From assembly GCA_937873105.1 (NCBI GenBank), contig CALMWD010000182.1:1-5695 (forward strand): 5,695 nt of DNA, in the 5' to 3' direction. Below the pieces are notes generated by a model. It worked only from the letters and a program-made list of their open reading frames with translations, was not told where the DNA came from and did not search any database. Source of the stretch: an uncultured Rhodanobacteraceae bacterium (lineage in GTDB: Bacteria; Pseudomonadota; Gammaproteobacteria; Xanthomonadales; Ahniellaceae). The position numbers and the translations under genes are program-made. Position 1 is the stretch's first letter. Each line of letters begins with the position of its first letter. Shown here one piece after another: positions 1 to 5,695 of this stretch.

Positions 1-131
1 CGCGCGGCGACATCGCCTCGCTGTCGCGCGGCGCGCGCCTGCGCCTGGCGCTGCAGGATCTCGGCCCGCTGTTCGTCAAGTTCGGGCAGATCCTGTCGAC
101 GCGGCGCGACCTGCTGCCGACCGAAATCGCC

Positions 132-134
132 TAA
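132..134 (+). other. In-frame TAA nonsense codon inside ubiB
   Basis: TAA stands in the UbiB frame between the codons for PTEIA and ELTLLQ. The frame does not shift: family-like sequence continues without gap on either side. The three natural gene ends in the window are TGA, so this TAA is not typical of local stop usage. GAA to TAA is one substitution; GAC to TAA would need two. It may be a real nonsense mutation or an assembly or read error. Confidence 0.5.
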
Positions 135-1528
135 GAACTCACGCTGCTGCAGGACCGCGTCGCGCCGTTCCCGGGCGCGGAAGCACAGAAGGTCATCGAA
201 GCCGAACTCGGCCGGCCGATCGGCGAATTGTTCAAGCGCTTCGACCTGGAGCCGCTGGCCTCGGCCTCGATCGCGCAAGTCCACGCGGCGGAGCTGCCGG
301 ACGGCAGCGAAGTCGTCATCAAGGTGCTGCGCCCCGGCATCGAACAGCGCATCGACGCCGATCTCGCCCTGCTCAAGGCGCTGGCGAACCTGTTCGAACG
401 TCATGCCGCCTCGCGCGCCGACAAGTTGCAGCCGCGCGAGATCGTCGCCGAGATCGAACGCACGCTGCGCGGCGAGGTCGACCTGCAGCGCGAGGGCGCG
501 AACGCCAGCCTGCTGCGGCGCAATTTCGAGAACTCGCCGGACCTGTACGTGCCGCGCGTGTACTGGGAGTGGTCGAAGAGCCGGGTACTGACGCGGGAGC
601 GGGTGCGCGGCATCCCGTCCGACAACCTGGTCGAGATCGACGCCGCCGGCATCGACCGGATCAAGCTGGCCGAGAAGGGCGTGCGCCTGTTCTACACCCA
701 GGTGTTCCGCGACAACTTCTTCCACGCCGACGCGCATCCCGGCAACATCTGGGTCGATCCGGAACGCAAGGACGAGCCGCGCTTCATCGCGCTCGACTTC
801 GGCATCATGGGCGCCCTGCCGGACGCCGACCTGCGCCATCTCGCCGAGAACTTCCGCGCCATGTTCGAGCGCGACTACCGCCGCGTCGCCGAACTGCACC
901 TGGAAGCCGGCTGGATGCCGGCGCACGTGCGCATCGACGAACTCGAAGCCGCGGTGCGTTCGGTCTGCGAGCCGTATTTCACACGGCCTCTGGCCGAGAT
1001 CTCGATCGGCGAGGTCGTGGTCAAGCTGTTCAAGCTCGCCCATCGCTACGAACTGACGATCCAGCCGCAATTGCTGCTGTTGCAGAAGACCTTGCTGAAC
1101 GTCGAAGGCGTCGGCCGCCTGCTGCATCCGAAGCTCGACATCTGGGCGGTGGCGCAGCCGGCGCTCGCCGACCTGATGGGCAAGCGTTACGGTCTGAACG
1201 AACTGCGCGACCGCTTCCGCGACCGCCTGCCCGAGATCCTCGAACAGGCGCCGGAACTGCCGCGCCTGCTGCATACCTGGTTGCGCCAGGCCGCGAGCGG
1301 GGAAGCGCGCTCGCACATCCGCTCCGAGGACCTGCGCCGTCTCGCCGACGTCTCCGAACGCGGCCAGCGCCGCGTGGTCTGGGCGGTGATCGGCGCGGCC
1401 CTGCTGATCGCGGCGACCCTGCTGTACGCCCTCGAATCCGGCGGCACGCGCTGGCTCGGACAACCGGCCGGACTGTGGATCGCGCTCACCGGCGGCGTGA
1501 TGGCCTTCGTCGCGGCCCTGCGCAGCCG

Positions 1529-1532
1529 ATGA
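1529..1532 (+). promoter_or_regulatory. ATGA start/stop overlap joining ubiB and the glycosyltransferase gene
   Basis: ATG of the downstream gene (1529-1531) shares bases with the TGA stop of ubiB (1530-1532). No convincing Shine-Dalgarno run precedes the ATG, so ribosomes finishing ubiB probably re-initiate here. If the nonsense codon at 132 is real, ribosomes would stop about 1.4 kb earlier, and expression of this gene could fall. Confidence 0.5.
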
Positions 1533-2968
1533 GGCCGACGCTTCAGGCGCTCGATGCCGAGCTCGAACACGCGGCGCGGCTGCGCGCCGCATGGCGGCTC
1601 GACGAGGCCGAAGACGCGTTCCGCGCCTTGTTGCGGTTCGAGGACCTGCGGCCGCGCCTGCTGACCGAAATCGCCATCACCCTGGCCCATCAGGGTCGCG
1701 GCGGCGCGGCCCTGGCGGCGATCGAGGAAGCGGAACGACTGGCGCCCGACGACGCCACGATCGCGCAGAACCGCCTGATCCTGGAGAAGCTGCGCGAGCC
1801 CGAAGACCCGGACCTGTTCCTGGCCCTGCACCGCCGCTACGGCGAACGCTTCGTGCCGACCCGCGCCGAACTGTTCCGTCAGGTGCCGCGCCGGAACGAC
1901 GGCCCGCTGCGCATCGCCTACCTTGGGGTCGACGCACACACCGCGCTCGCGCGCTTCGTGCCGATGCTGGCGACCCATCACGACCGATCCCGTTACCACG
2001 CCGCGTTCTTCTACGGCGCCAGCGACGAGGCCACCCTGGCCGAAGCGCGGCGGCGCCTGCCGCACGTGGCGCACGTGTCGATCCGCGAGATCCCGGCGCG
2101 CGATCTGGCGCGGTCGCTGGCGCGCGGCGGCATCGACATCGCCGTCGACCTGATCGGCCATGGCCATGGCTGCGTGCTCGAGGCCCTGGCCTGGCGCCCG
2201 GCGCCGCTGCAGGTCACCTGGCTCGACTATGTCGCCACCACCGGCGTTGCCGCCGTCGACGCGCGCGTCTGCGACGTCTGGACCGATCCGCCGGACGCGA
2301 CCGCGTGGTGCAGCGAAAGGCCGCTGCGCCTGTCGATGCCGCAATGGTGCGCGGCGCCGCCGGTCCGCACCGGCGCGCCGGCGGCGCGCGCGCCAGGTGC
2401 GCCGGTCCTCGGCATCGTCAATGCCAGCAACAAGGCCTCGCCGCAGCTGTATGCGCTGGCGGCGCAGGTACTCGAACGCGTGCCCGAAGCGCGGCTGCGC
2501 GTGATCGGCGTCGCCGGCGCGCGTGCGCGCGCCGCGGCCCTCGACGCCATGCCCGTCGCGCTCCGCGATCGCGTCGAACTGGTCGAGCGCGTGTCCGAAG
2601 CCGAGTACCACCGGCTCGTCGCCGGCATCGACCTGGCGCTCGATCCGCTCGTGTTCAGTGGCGCCACGACCACGCTCGACTGCCTGCACGCCGGCCTGCC
2701 CGTGCTGACGCGCCCGGGACGGCTGCCGCATACGCGATCGAGCCTGAGCATCCTGGCGCATCTCGGCCTGCACGAACTGATCGCACGCGACGACGACGAC
2801 CTGGTCGCCCGCGCGGCCGCGCTGCTGCGCGACGATGCCCGCCGTCGCGCCCTGTCCGCGACCTTGCCGGGCCGGGTGGCGAACTCGTCGCTGAGCGATC
2901 CGGCGCGCTTCATGCCGGCCTTCGAAGCGGCGTTGCTCGATGCGCATCGCGAAGCGCTGCGGACATGA
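1529..2968 (+). CDS. TPR-containing O-GlcNAc transferase/SPINDLY-like glycosyltransferase (GT41 type), divergent
   Basis: This 479-residue protein resembles the O-linked N-acetylglucosamine transferase/SPINDLY family, which transfers a sugar from a nucleotide sugar to Ser/Thr of cytosolic proteins. Residues about 5-88 are Ala/Leu-rich helical repeats of TPR style (for example [16 protein letters not shown] and [18 protein letters not shown]). The catalytic part starts near residue 127 (LRIAYLGVD). It contains [14 protein letters not shown] (201-214), [18 protein letters not shown] (222-239), NASNKASPQ (298-306), [14 protein letters not shown] (371-384), AGLPVLT (388-394) and LGLHELIA (412-419). 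These line up with the family's GID-VDL-GHT, RPAPxQ-W-GYPGTTG, N-x-x-K-x-x-P, D-x-x-P-x-x-G-x-TT and GVPVVT blocks. Lys302 matches the nucleotide-binding lysine (Lys842 in human OGT). GYPGT has become DYVAT, so substrate and activity are uncertain. The ATG overlaps the ubiB stop as ATGA with no strong ribosome binding site, suggesting coupled translation. No signal peptide or membrane segment is seen, so it is probably cytosolic. Confidence 0.5.
   Translation: MRPTLQALDAELEHAARLRAAWRLDEAEDAFRALLRFEDLRPRLLTEIAITLAHQGRGGAALAAIEEAERLAPDDATIAQNRLILEKLREPEDPDLFLALHRRYGERFVPTRAELFRQVPRRNDGPLRIAYLGVDAHTALARFVPMLATHHDRSRYHAAFFYGASDEATLAEARRRLPHVAHVSIREIPARDLARSLARGGIDIAVDLIGHGHGCVLEALAWRPAPLQVTWLDYVATTGVAAVDARVCDVWTDPPDATAWCSERPLRLSMPQWCAAPPVRTGAPAARAPGAPVLGIVNASNKASPQLYALAAQVLERVPEARLRVIGVAGARARAAALDAMPVALRDRVELVERVSEAEYHRLVAGIDLALDPLVFSGATTTLDCLHAGLPVLTRPGRLPHTRSSLSILAHLGLHELIARDDDDLVARAAALLRDDARRRALSATLPGRVANSSLSDPARFMPAFEAALLDAHREALRT
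2965..2968 (+). promoter_or_regulatory. ATGA start/stop overlap joining the glycosyltransferase gene and truC
   Basis: The truC ATG (2965-2967) overlaps the TGA (2966-2968) of the upstream gene. The bases before it (GAAGCGCTGCGGAC) lack a good Shine-Dalgarno run, so translational coupling is likely. It is the second identical junction in this three-gene cluster. Confidence 0.5.
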
Positions 2969-3678
2969 CCGAGCGCGCGCCGCTGCACCTGTTGCACCTC
3001 GACGATCACCTGCTGGTCGTCGACAAGCCGGCCGGCCTGCTCGCGCATGCGAGCAAGATGGCGGCCGATGTCGATGTCGACCTGCTCGACCAGTTGCGCC
3101 AGCAGGTCCAGGGCGAGGTGTTCCTCGTGCATCGCCTCGACCGCGCCACCAGCGGCCTGGTGCTGGCGGCGCGCACCCGCGAGGCGGCCGGCGACCTCGG
3201 CAGGCAGTTCATGGCGCGCACGGTCGAGAAGACCTACCTCGCAGTCTGCCGCGGCTGGCCGGCGGAGGCCGGCGAGATCGATCATCCGCTCGGCGACGTG
3301 CGCCCGAACTCGCCGAAGAAACCGGCGCTGACGCGATACCGCCGCGTCGCCACGGTCGAGGTGCCGATCGCGCTCGGCAAGTACGCGCAGCAGCGCTACG
3401 CCCTGATGGCGGTCGACCCCGAGACCGGCCGATACCGCCAGATCCGCAAGCACTTCCACCACATCTCGCACCCTCTGATCGGCGACACCAGCCACGGCCG
3501 CACCGAGCACAACCGGCTGTTCCAGTCCGAATGGCAGGTCGGGCGACTGTTGCTGCATGCGCGCCGGCTGGCGTTCACGCATCCGGTGACGGGCGAGCGC
3601 CTGGCCTTCGTCGCGCCGCTCGACCGCGAATTCCGGCGCGTGATCGAGGTGTTCGGCTGGCGCGACCTCGACTTCTGA
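2965..3678 (+). CDS. truC: tRNA pseudouridine(65) synthase TruC (RluA family)
   Basis: TruC converts uridine 65 of certain tRNAs (in the acceptor/T-stem region) to pseudouridine in the cytoplasm. The 237-residue product has the RluA-family catalytic block HRLDRATSGLVL (residues 56-67) with Asp59 as the expected nucleophile. An N-terminal VVDKPAGLLAH (18-28) and the later RYRQIRKHFHHISHPLIGD (156-174), LLLHARRLAFTHP (195-207) and a closing FGWR (230-233) are also present. TruC-specific features shared with the E. coli enzyme are RGW near residue 96, ALTRYRRVATVEVP (121-134, compare AVTHYRGLATVEMP), GDTSHGRTEHNRL (173-185) and the FGWR tail. The E. coli protein is somewhat longer (about 260 residues) because of a C-terminal tail absent here. 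No separate S4 RNA-binding domain is present, as expected for TruC. The start ATG overlaps the previous TGA as ATGA and has no clear Shine-Dalgarno of its own. The stop is TGA. Confidence 0.5.
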   Translation: MTERAPLHLLHLDDHLLVVDKPAGLLAHASKMAADVDVDLLDQLRQQVQGEVFLVHRLDRATSGLVLAARTREAAGDLGRQFMARTVEKTYLAVCRGWPAEAGEIDHPLGDVRPNSPKKPALTRYRRVATVEVPIALGKYAQQRYALMAVDPETGRYRQIRKHFHHISHPLIGDTSHGRTEHNRLFQSEWQVGRLLLHARRLAFTHPVTGERLAFVAPLDREFRRVIEVFGWRDLDF

Positions 3679-3686
3679 AGCGCCTG

Positions 3687-3700
3687 TCCGGTTTTCCGGG
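3687..3700 (+). other. Small inverted repeat just after truC (CCGG-TTTT-CCGG)
   Basis: CCGG (3688-3691) and CCGG (3696-3699) flank a TTTT loop, with a possible U-G pair outside (3687/3700). The stem is only four to five pairs and no T-run follows, so it is not a convincing terminator. It lies 9 bases after the truC stop. Confidence 0.5.
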
Positions 3701-3704
3701 ATTT

Positions 3705-3727
3705 CGCGTTCCCCCGGTCGGGAAGCG
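3705..3727 (+). other. Inverted repeat in the leader of the beta-helix gene, possible weak terminator or leader hairpin
   Basis: The arms TTCCC (3709-3713) and GGGAA (3720-3724) surround a six-base CCGGTC loop. CGC (3705-3707) and GCG (3725-3727) extend the stem to eight pairs with one bulged G at 3708. No T-run follows, so intrinsic termination is doubtful. It sits 19 bases before the next start and 9 before its ribosome binding site, so an effect on translation or RNA stability is equally possible. This is inference from pairing only. Confidence 0.5.
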
Positions 3728-3735
3728 AATCCACC

Positions 3736-3740
3736 GGAGA
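3736..3740 (+). promoter_or_regulatory. Ribosome binding site (GGAGA) of the exported beta-helix protein
   Basis: GGAGA lies five bases before the ATG at 3746, a good Shine-Dalgarno match and spacing. It supports this start, which also gives a complete signal peptide. It is the only clear ribosome binding site in the window, in contrast to the two overlapping starts upstream. No convincing -35/-10 pair was recognised in the 67-base gap. Confidence 0.5.
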
Positions 3741-3745
3741 CCGAC

Positions 3746-3814
3746 ATGCACCGCCCGACCATCCAGCGCCTCGCCGCCGCCCTCGGCTTCGCCGTCGCGG
3801 CGAACGCACACGCG
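3746..3814 (+). other. Signal peptide coding segment (Sec type)
   Basis: The 23 codons encode a short basic N-region (Arg3, Arg8), a hydrophobic core (LAAALGFAVAA) and a C-region ending AHA before Ala24. Small residues at -3 and -1 fit signal peptidase I. No lipobox cysteine is present, so it is not a lipoprotein. Cleavage one residue later is also possible. Confidence 0.5.
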
Positions 3815-5695
3815 GCAACCTTCACCGTCACCACGACGGCGGACACCGACGTCAACAACGTCGGTACCTTGCGCTGGGCGATCGCGCAGGCGAACAACAA
3901 TCCGGGCAGCGACACCATCGCCTTCGCGATCGGCAGCGGCGCGCAGACGATCACGCTCAACAGCGCGCTCGACATGCTGGCCGACAACCTCACCCAGATC
4001 AACGGCGCCACCCAGCCGGGCTACGCCGGCACGCCGCTGATCCGCATCGACGGCAGCCAGCTCGGCGCGAACGCGCGTGGGCTGTACCTGCGCGGCGACC
4101 AAATCGGCATCCACGCGCTGTCGCTGACCGGTTTTGGCGGCGCTGCGATCTTCGGCGATCAATACACCGCGGACGGCGTGGTCGTCGGCTGTTTCATCGG
4201 CCTGCGCCAGGACGGCAGCACGGTGGGCGCCAACGGCATCGGCATTTACATGGACGGCAGCGGCTACTACCTCGGCGGCACCACCGCAGCGACGCGCAAC
4301 GTGGTCTCCGGCAATCTCGGCCACGGCATCGAGATCGGCTCGAACGGCACCGACAACCGGGTGTGGGGCAGCTACATCGGTACGGACGCCGCCGGGGCCC
4401 TCGCCCGCCCGAACGGCGGCGCCGGCATCCAGATCGTCGGCCAAGGCAATGTCGTCGGCGACGTCACCACGAACAAGCGCAGCATCGTGTCCGGAAACAC
4501 CCTCGAGGGCCTGCGGATCTACGGCAATTTGAATCAGGTGATCGGCAACTTCATCGGCCTGAACGCCGCGGGAAATCAGGCGCTGGCAAACGGCAGCGAC
4601 GGCATCCAGATCGGTGGCAGCGGCAACATTGTCGGCGGCAATTCGTCCGCTCATCGCAACCACGTGTCGGGCAACGTCGGCGCTGGCATTCGCCTCGATG
4701 GCCCGTCCAATCAGGTGATCGGCAACCACATCGGCCTGACTGCGGGCGGCAATGACGCCGGCAACGGCGGCGACGGCGTGCTCGTGTATGGCGACACCAA
4801 TGTCATCGGCGATGGCGTCGGTGGCGGCAACGTGATCTCGGGCAACGGCCGTGCCGGCATCTACGGCCGCTTCCTCGCCGGCATCACCATCCAGGGGAAC
4901 TACATCGGCACCGCAGCCAATGGGCTCATTTCGATCGACAACATCGGTGCCGGCATCGAAATCGACGATTCGACCAGTGTCGTGATCGGCGGCGAACTCG
5001 CCGCGCAGGGCAACGTGATTTCCGGCAACGACTACGGCGTCGCGATCTTTGGCCCTGGCGGCTCGGGGTCGATGCGCAACAACATCATTGGTCTGGGCAA
5101 CGACGGCAACACGCTCGTCGGCAACGCCGGCTACGGCGTCTATTTCTCGTCCGGCTTCGGCGGCAGCTTCGAGGTCGGCAGCGCGAGCGCCGGCAATATC
5201 ATCGGCGGCAACGCAGCCGGCGGCATCATCGTGCGCAAGGGCACGGTTAACATCATCGGCAACAAGGTCGGCACGAACCTGGCCGGCAACGCGGCACGCC
5301 CGAACAACGGCGGCATCGGCATCGAGGAGGCCACCGTCGTCGTCGACGGCAACCTGATCTCCGGTAACCACTTCGACGGCATCGCCATCAGCAGCCTGGC
5401 GGCCGTCGCCGAGATCATCGACAACCGGATCGGCACCGACGCCGCCGGCAACGCCAAGATCGGCAACGACGGCAGCGGCATTCGCGTGATCGCGGCGACG
5501 CCCGGACTGGTCATCGGCACCCCCGGCCATGGCAACCAGATTTCCGGCAACTACCGTGGCATCACGCTCGACGACGGCACGACCGACATCATCGTCCAGG
5601 GCAACAACATCGGCCTGAACGCCGCCCGGAACGCCAAGCTCGGCAACGAGGAAACGGCGATCCTGATGGGCGGGAACAACCATCAGATCGGCGGC
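3746..5695 (+). CDS. Exported right-handed parallel beta-helix repeat protein, 3'-partial
   Basis: The frame from ATG 3746 is open for 650 codons and leaves the window without a stop. Residues 1-23 form a signal peptide: HRPTIQR, a hydrophobic Ala-rich core, then AHA followed by A, a good signal peptidase I site. Mature residues about 25-65 (TFTVTTTAD..., GTLRWAIAQANNNPGSDTIAF) match the N-terminal block common in large secreted beta-helix proteins, related to the CSLREA block but without its cysteines. From about residue 145 onward come repeats of roughly 60 residues. Each carries a GNxIG(T/L)-xAGN element, an NGxxGIxI element, an N-x-IGG element and an N-x-ISGN-xxGIxI element. Gly, Asn and Ile dominate, as expected for stacked beta-helix rungs with inward Ile/Val and Asn ladders. 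One cysteine (residue 149) is visible. No catalytic motif is recognised, so adhesion, surface structure or polysaccharide binding are guesses. The C-terminus, which would show any anchor or sorting signal, is outside the window. It has its own ribosome binding site and is probably expressed apart from the truC cluster. Confidence 0.5.
   Translation, partial: MHRPTIQRLAAALGFAVAANAHAATFTVTTTADTDVNNVGTLRWAIAQANNNPGSDTIAFAIGSGAQTITLNSALDMLADNLTQINGATQPGYAGTPLIRIDGSQLGANARGLYLRGDQIGIHALSLTGFGGAAIFGDQYTADGVVVGCFIGLRQDGSTVGANGIGIYMDGSGYYLGGTTAATRNVVSGNLGHGIEIGSNGTDNRVWGSYIGTDAAGALARPNGGAGIQIVGQGNVVGDVTTNKRSIVSGNTLEGLRIYGNLNQVIGNFIGLNAAGNQALANGSDGIQIGGSGNIVGGNSSAHRNHVSGNVGAGIRLDGPSNQVIGNHIGLTAGGNDAGNGGDGVLVYGDTNVIGDGVGGGNVISGNGRAGIYGRFLAGITIQGNYIGTAANGLISIDNIGAGIEIDDSTSVVIGGELAAQGNVISGNDYGVAIFGPGGSGSMRNNIIGLGNDGNTLVGNAGYGVYFSSGFGGSFEVGSASAGNIIGGNAAGGIIVRKGTVNIIGNKVGTNLAGNAARPNNGGIGIEEATVVVDGNLISGNHFDGIAISSLAAVAEIIDNRIGTDAAGNAKIGNDGSGIRVIAATPGLVIGTPGHGNQISGNYRGITLDDGTTDIIVQGNNIGLNAARNAKLGNEETAILMGGNNHQIGG
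4187..5695 (+). repeat. Tandem protein repeats of about 52-61 residues (eight ISGN-type copies, nine IG-type copies)
   Basis: The Ser codon of the (V/I)SGN element falls at 4307, 4490, 4667, 4838, 5021, 5204 (Gly here instead of Ser), 5360 and 5543. The steps are 183, 177, 171, 183, 183, 156 and 183 bases, so 61 residues is the commonest period. The Ile/Val codon of the interleaved GNxIG element falls at 4196, 4376, 4553, 4730, 4904, 5087, 5267, 5429 and 5609. Its steps are 180, 177, 177, 174, 183, 180, 162 and 180. Copies are well diverged in DNA while the Gly, Asn and Ile positions are kept, which suggests old duplications held by protein-level selection. A period near 60 fits three beta-helix turns of about 20 residues each. 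The array continues past the right edge. Confidence 0.5.

Larger units (their letters stand above)
1..1532 (+). pseudogene. ubiB: UbiB-type ABC1/ADCK kinase-like protein for ubiquinone biosynthesis, 5'-partial and interrupted by an in-frame stop
   Basis: UbiB proteins are membrane-bound atypical kinase-like ATPases needed for ubiquinone biosynthesis. Reading frame 3 from base 3 matches E. coli UbiB closely from about its residue 45 to its end, so roughly 44 N-terminal residues lie left of the window. Visible family motifs, in order: KFGQ (78-89, the family's KxGQ), the Ala-rich loop ASAS within [10 protein letters not shown] (258-269), the invariant lysine in VVIKV (321-323), HADAHPGN (723-746) and DFG (795-803). 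Two hydrophobic helices close the protein (about 1371-1433 and 1473-1520), as in proteobacterial UbiB. A TAA at 132-134 interrupts the frame between PTEIA and ELTLLQDRV, where E. coli has Asp; a single change from GAA (Glu) would produce it. Homology continues in the same frame on both sides. A restart after the stop (for example TTG at 228) would lose the KxGQ motif, so I call it a pseudogene, or an intact gene with a sequence error. It ends in TGA overlapping the next start. Confidence 0.5.

Noticed and set aside
569..1528. Upstream extension of the transferase frame to an earlier start at 569
   Set aside because: It would lie inside ubiB, and its translation is Arg/Pro-rich without family similarity. 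The ATG at 1529 gives the TPR-like N-terminus and an ATGA overlap.
228..1532. Shortened UbiB starting at TTG 228 as the true gene
   Set aside because: The codon is the Leu of a conserved stretch (ELFKRF) and clear UbiB sequence, including KxGQ, precedes it in the same frame.
1187..2947. Minus-strand open frame of 586 codons over ubiB and the transferase
   Set aside because: Arg/Gln-rich low-information product opposite well-supported genes; a GC-rich shadow.
1591..2964. Upstream extension of the truC frame to 1591
   Set aside because: The extension is an Arg/Ala/Gly-rich shadow of the transferase gene. RluA-family similarity begins right after the ATG at 2965.
3679..3745. Intrinsic terminator after truC
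   Set aside because: The stems are short and no T-run follows either one, so I list them only as inverted repeats.
2227..4011. Long minus-strand open frame of 594 codons over the transferase, truC and the gap
   Set aside because: It crosses three plus-strand coding regions with clear family motifs and gives an Arg/Ala-rich product typical of antisense frames in GC-rich DNA.
3575..5683. A 702-codon open frame on the minus strand across the beta-helix gene, rich in Val, Ala and Asp
   Set aside because: It mirrors the Gly-Asn-Ile repeat codons on the plus strand (for example GGCAAC read as GTTGCC). The plus-strand frame has a signal peptide, a ribosome binding site and a recognisable repeat fold, while the antisense product matches nothing I know.

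Overview
The window reads as chromosomal DNA from a GC-rich proteobacterium: G or C fills most third codon positions, genes are tightly packed, and all three natural gene ends seen use TGA. A ubiquinone-type UbiB kinase with two C-terminal membrane helices and a TruC-type tRNA pseudouridine synthase both resemble Escherichia coli proteins over their whole visible length. This points to a gammaproteobacterium, perhaps a Xanthomonadales relative; that placement is inference from gene content and GC, not a proven assignment.

Layout, all genes on the + strand. (1) 1-1532: the 3' nine-tenths of ubiB, cut at its 5' end by the window edge and interrupted by an in-frame TAA at 132-134, with the same reading frame and homology continuing after it. 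(2) 1529-2968: a TPR-plus-catalytic-domain protein of the O-GlcNAc transferase/SPINDLY (GT41) type. (3) 2965-3678: truC, a pseudouridine synthase for tRNA position 65. These three genes overlap at both junctions by the four bases ATGA and look like one translationally coupled operon. (4) 3679-3745: a 67-base gap holding two small inverted repeats and a good ribosome binding site. (5) 3746 to the right edge: the first 650 codons of an exported, Gly/Asn-rich, repeat-built parallel beta-helix protein that runs out of the window without a stop. Its frame is open throughout, with a clear signal peptide and about eight copies of a repeat of roughly 59-61 residues.

How the parts fit: the operon joins ubiquinone biosynthesis, protein glycosylation and tRNA modification, which have no obvious shared pathway; overlap of start and stop codons is the only link visible. 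The downstream exported protein has its own ribosome binding site and probably its own expression control. The repeat style of that protein is a known one among bacterial surface or secreted beta-helix proteins, so I do not claim a new system. The points most worth a second look are the nonsense codon in ubiB, the regular three-rung repeat architecture of the exported protein, and the divergent active-site region of the glycosyltransferase. No RNA genes, CRISPR array, insertion sequence or attachment site was seen, and no stretch over 300 bases lacks a gene.
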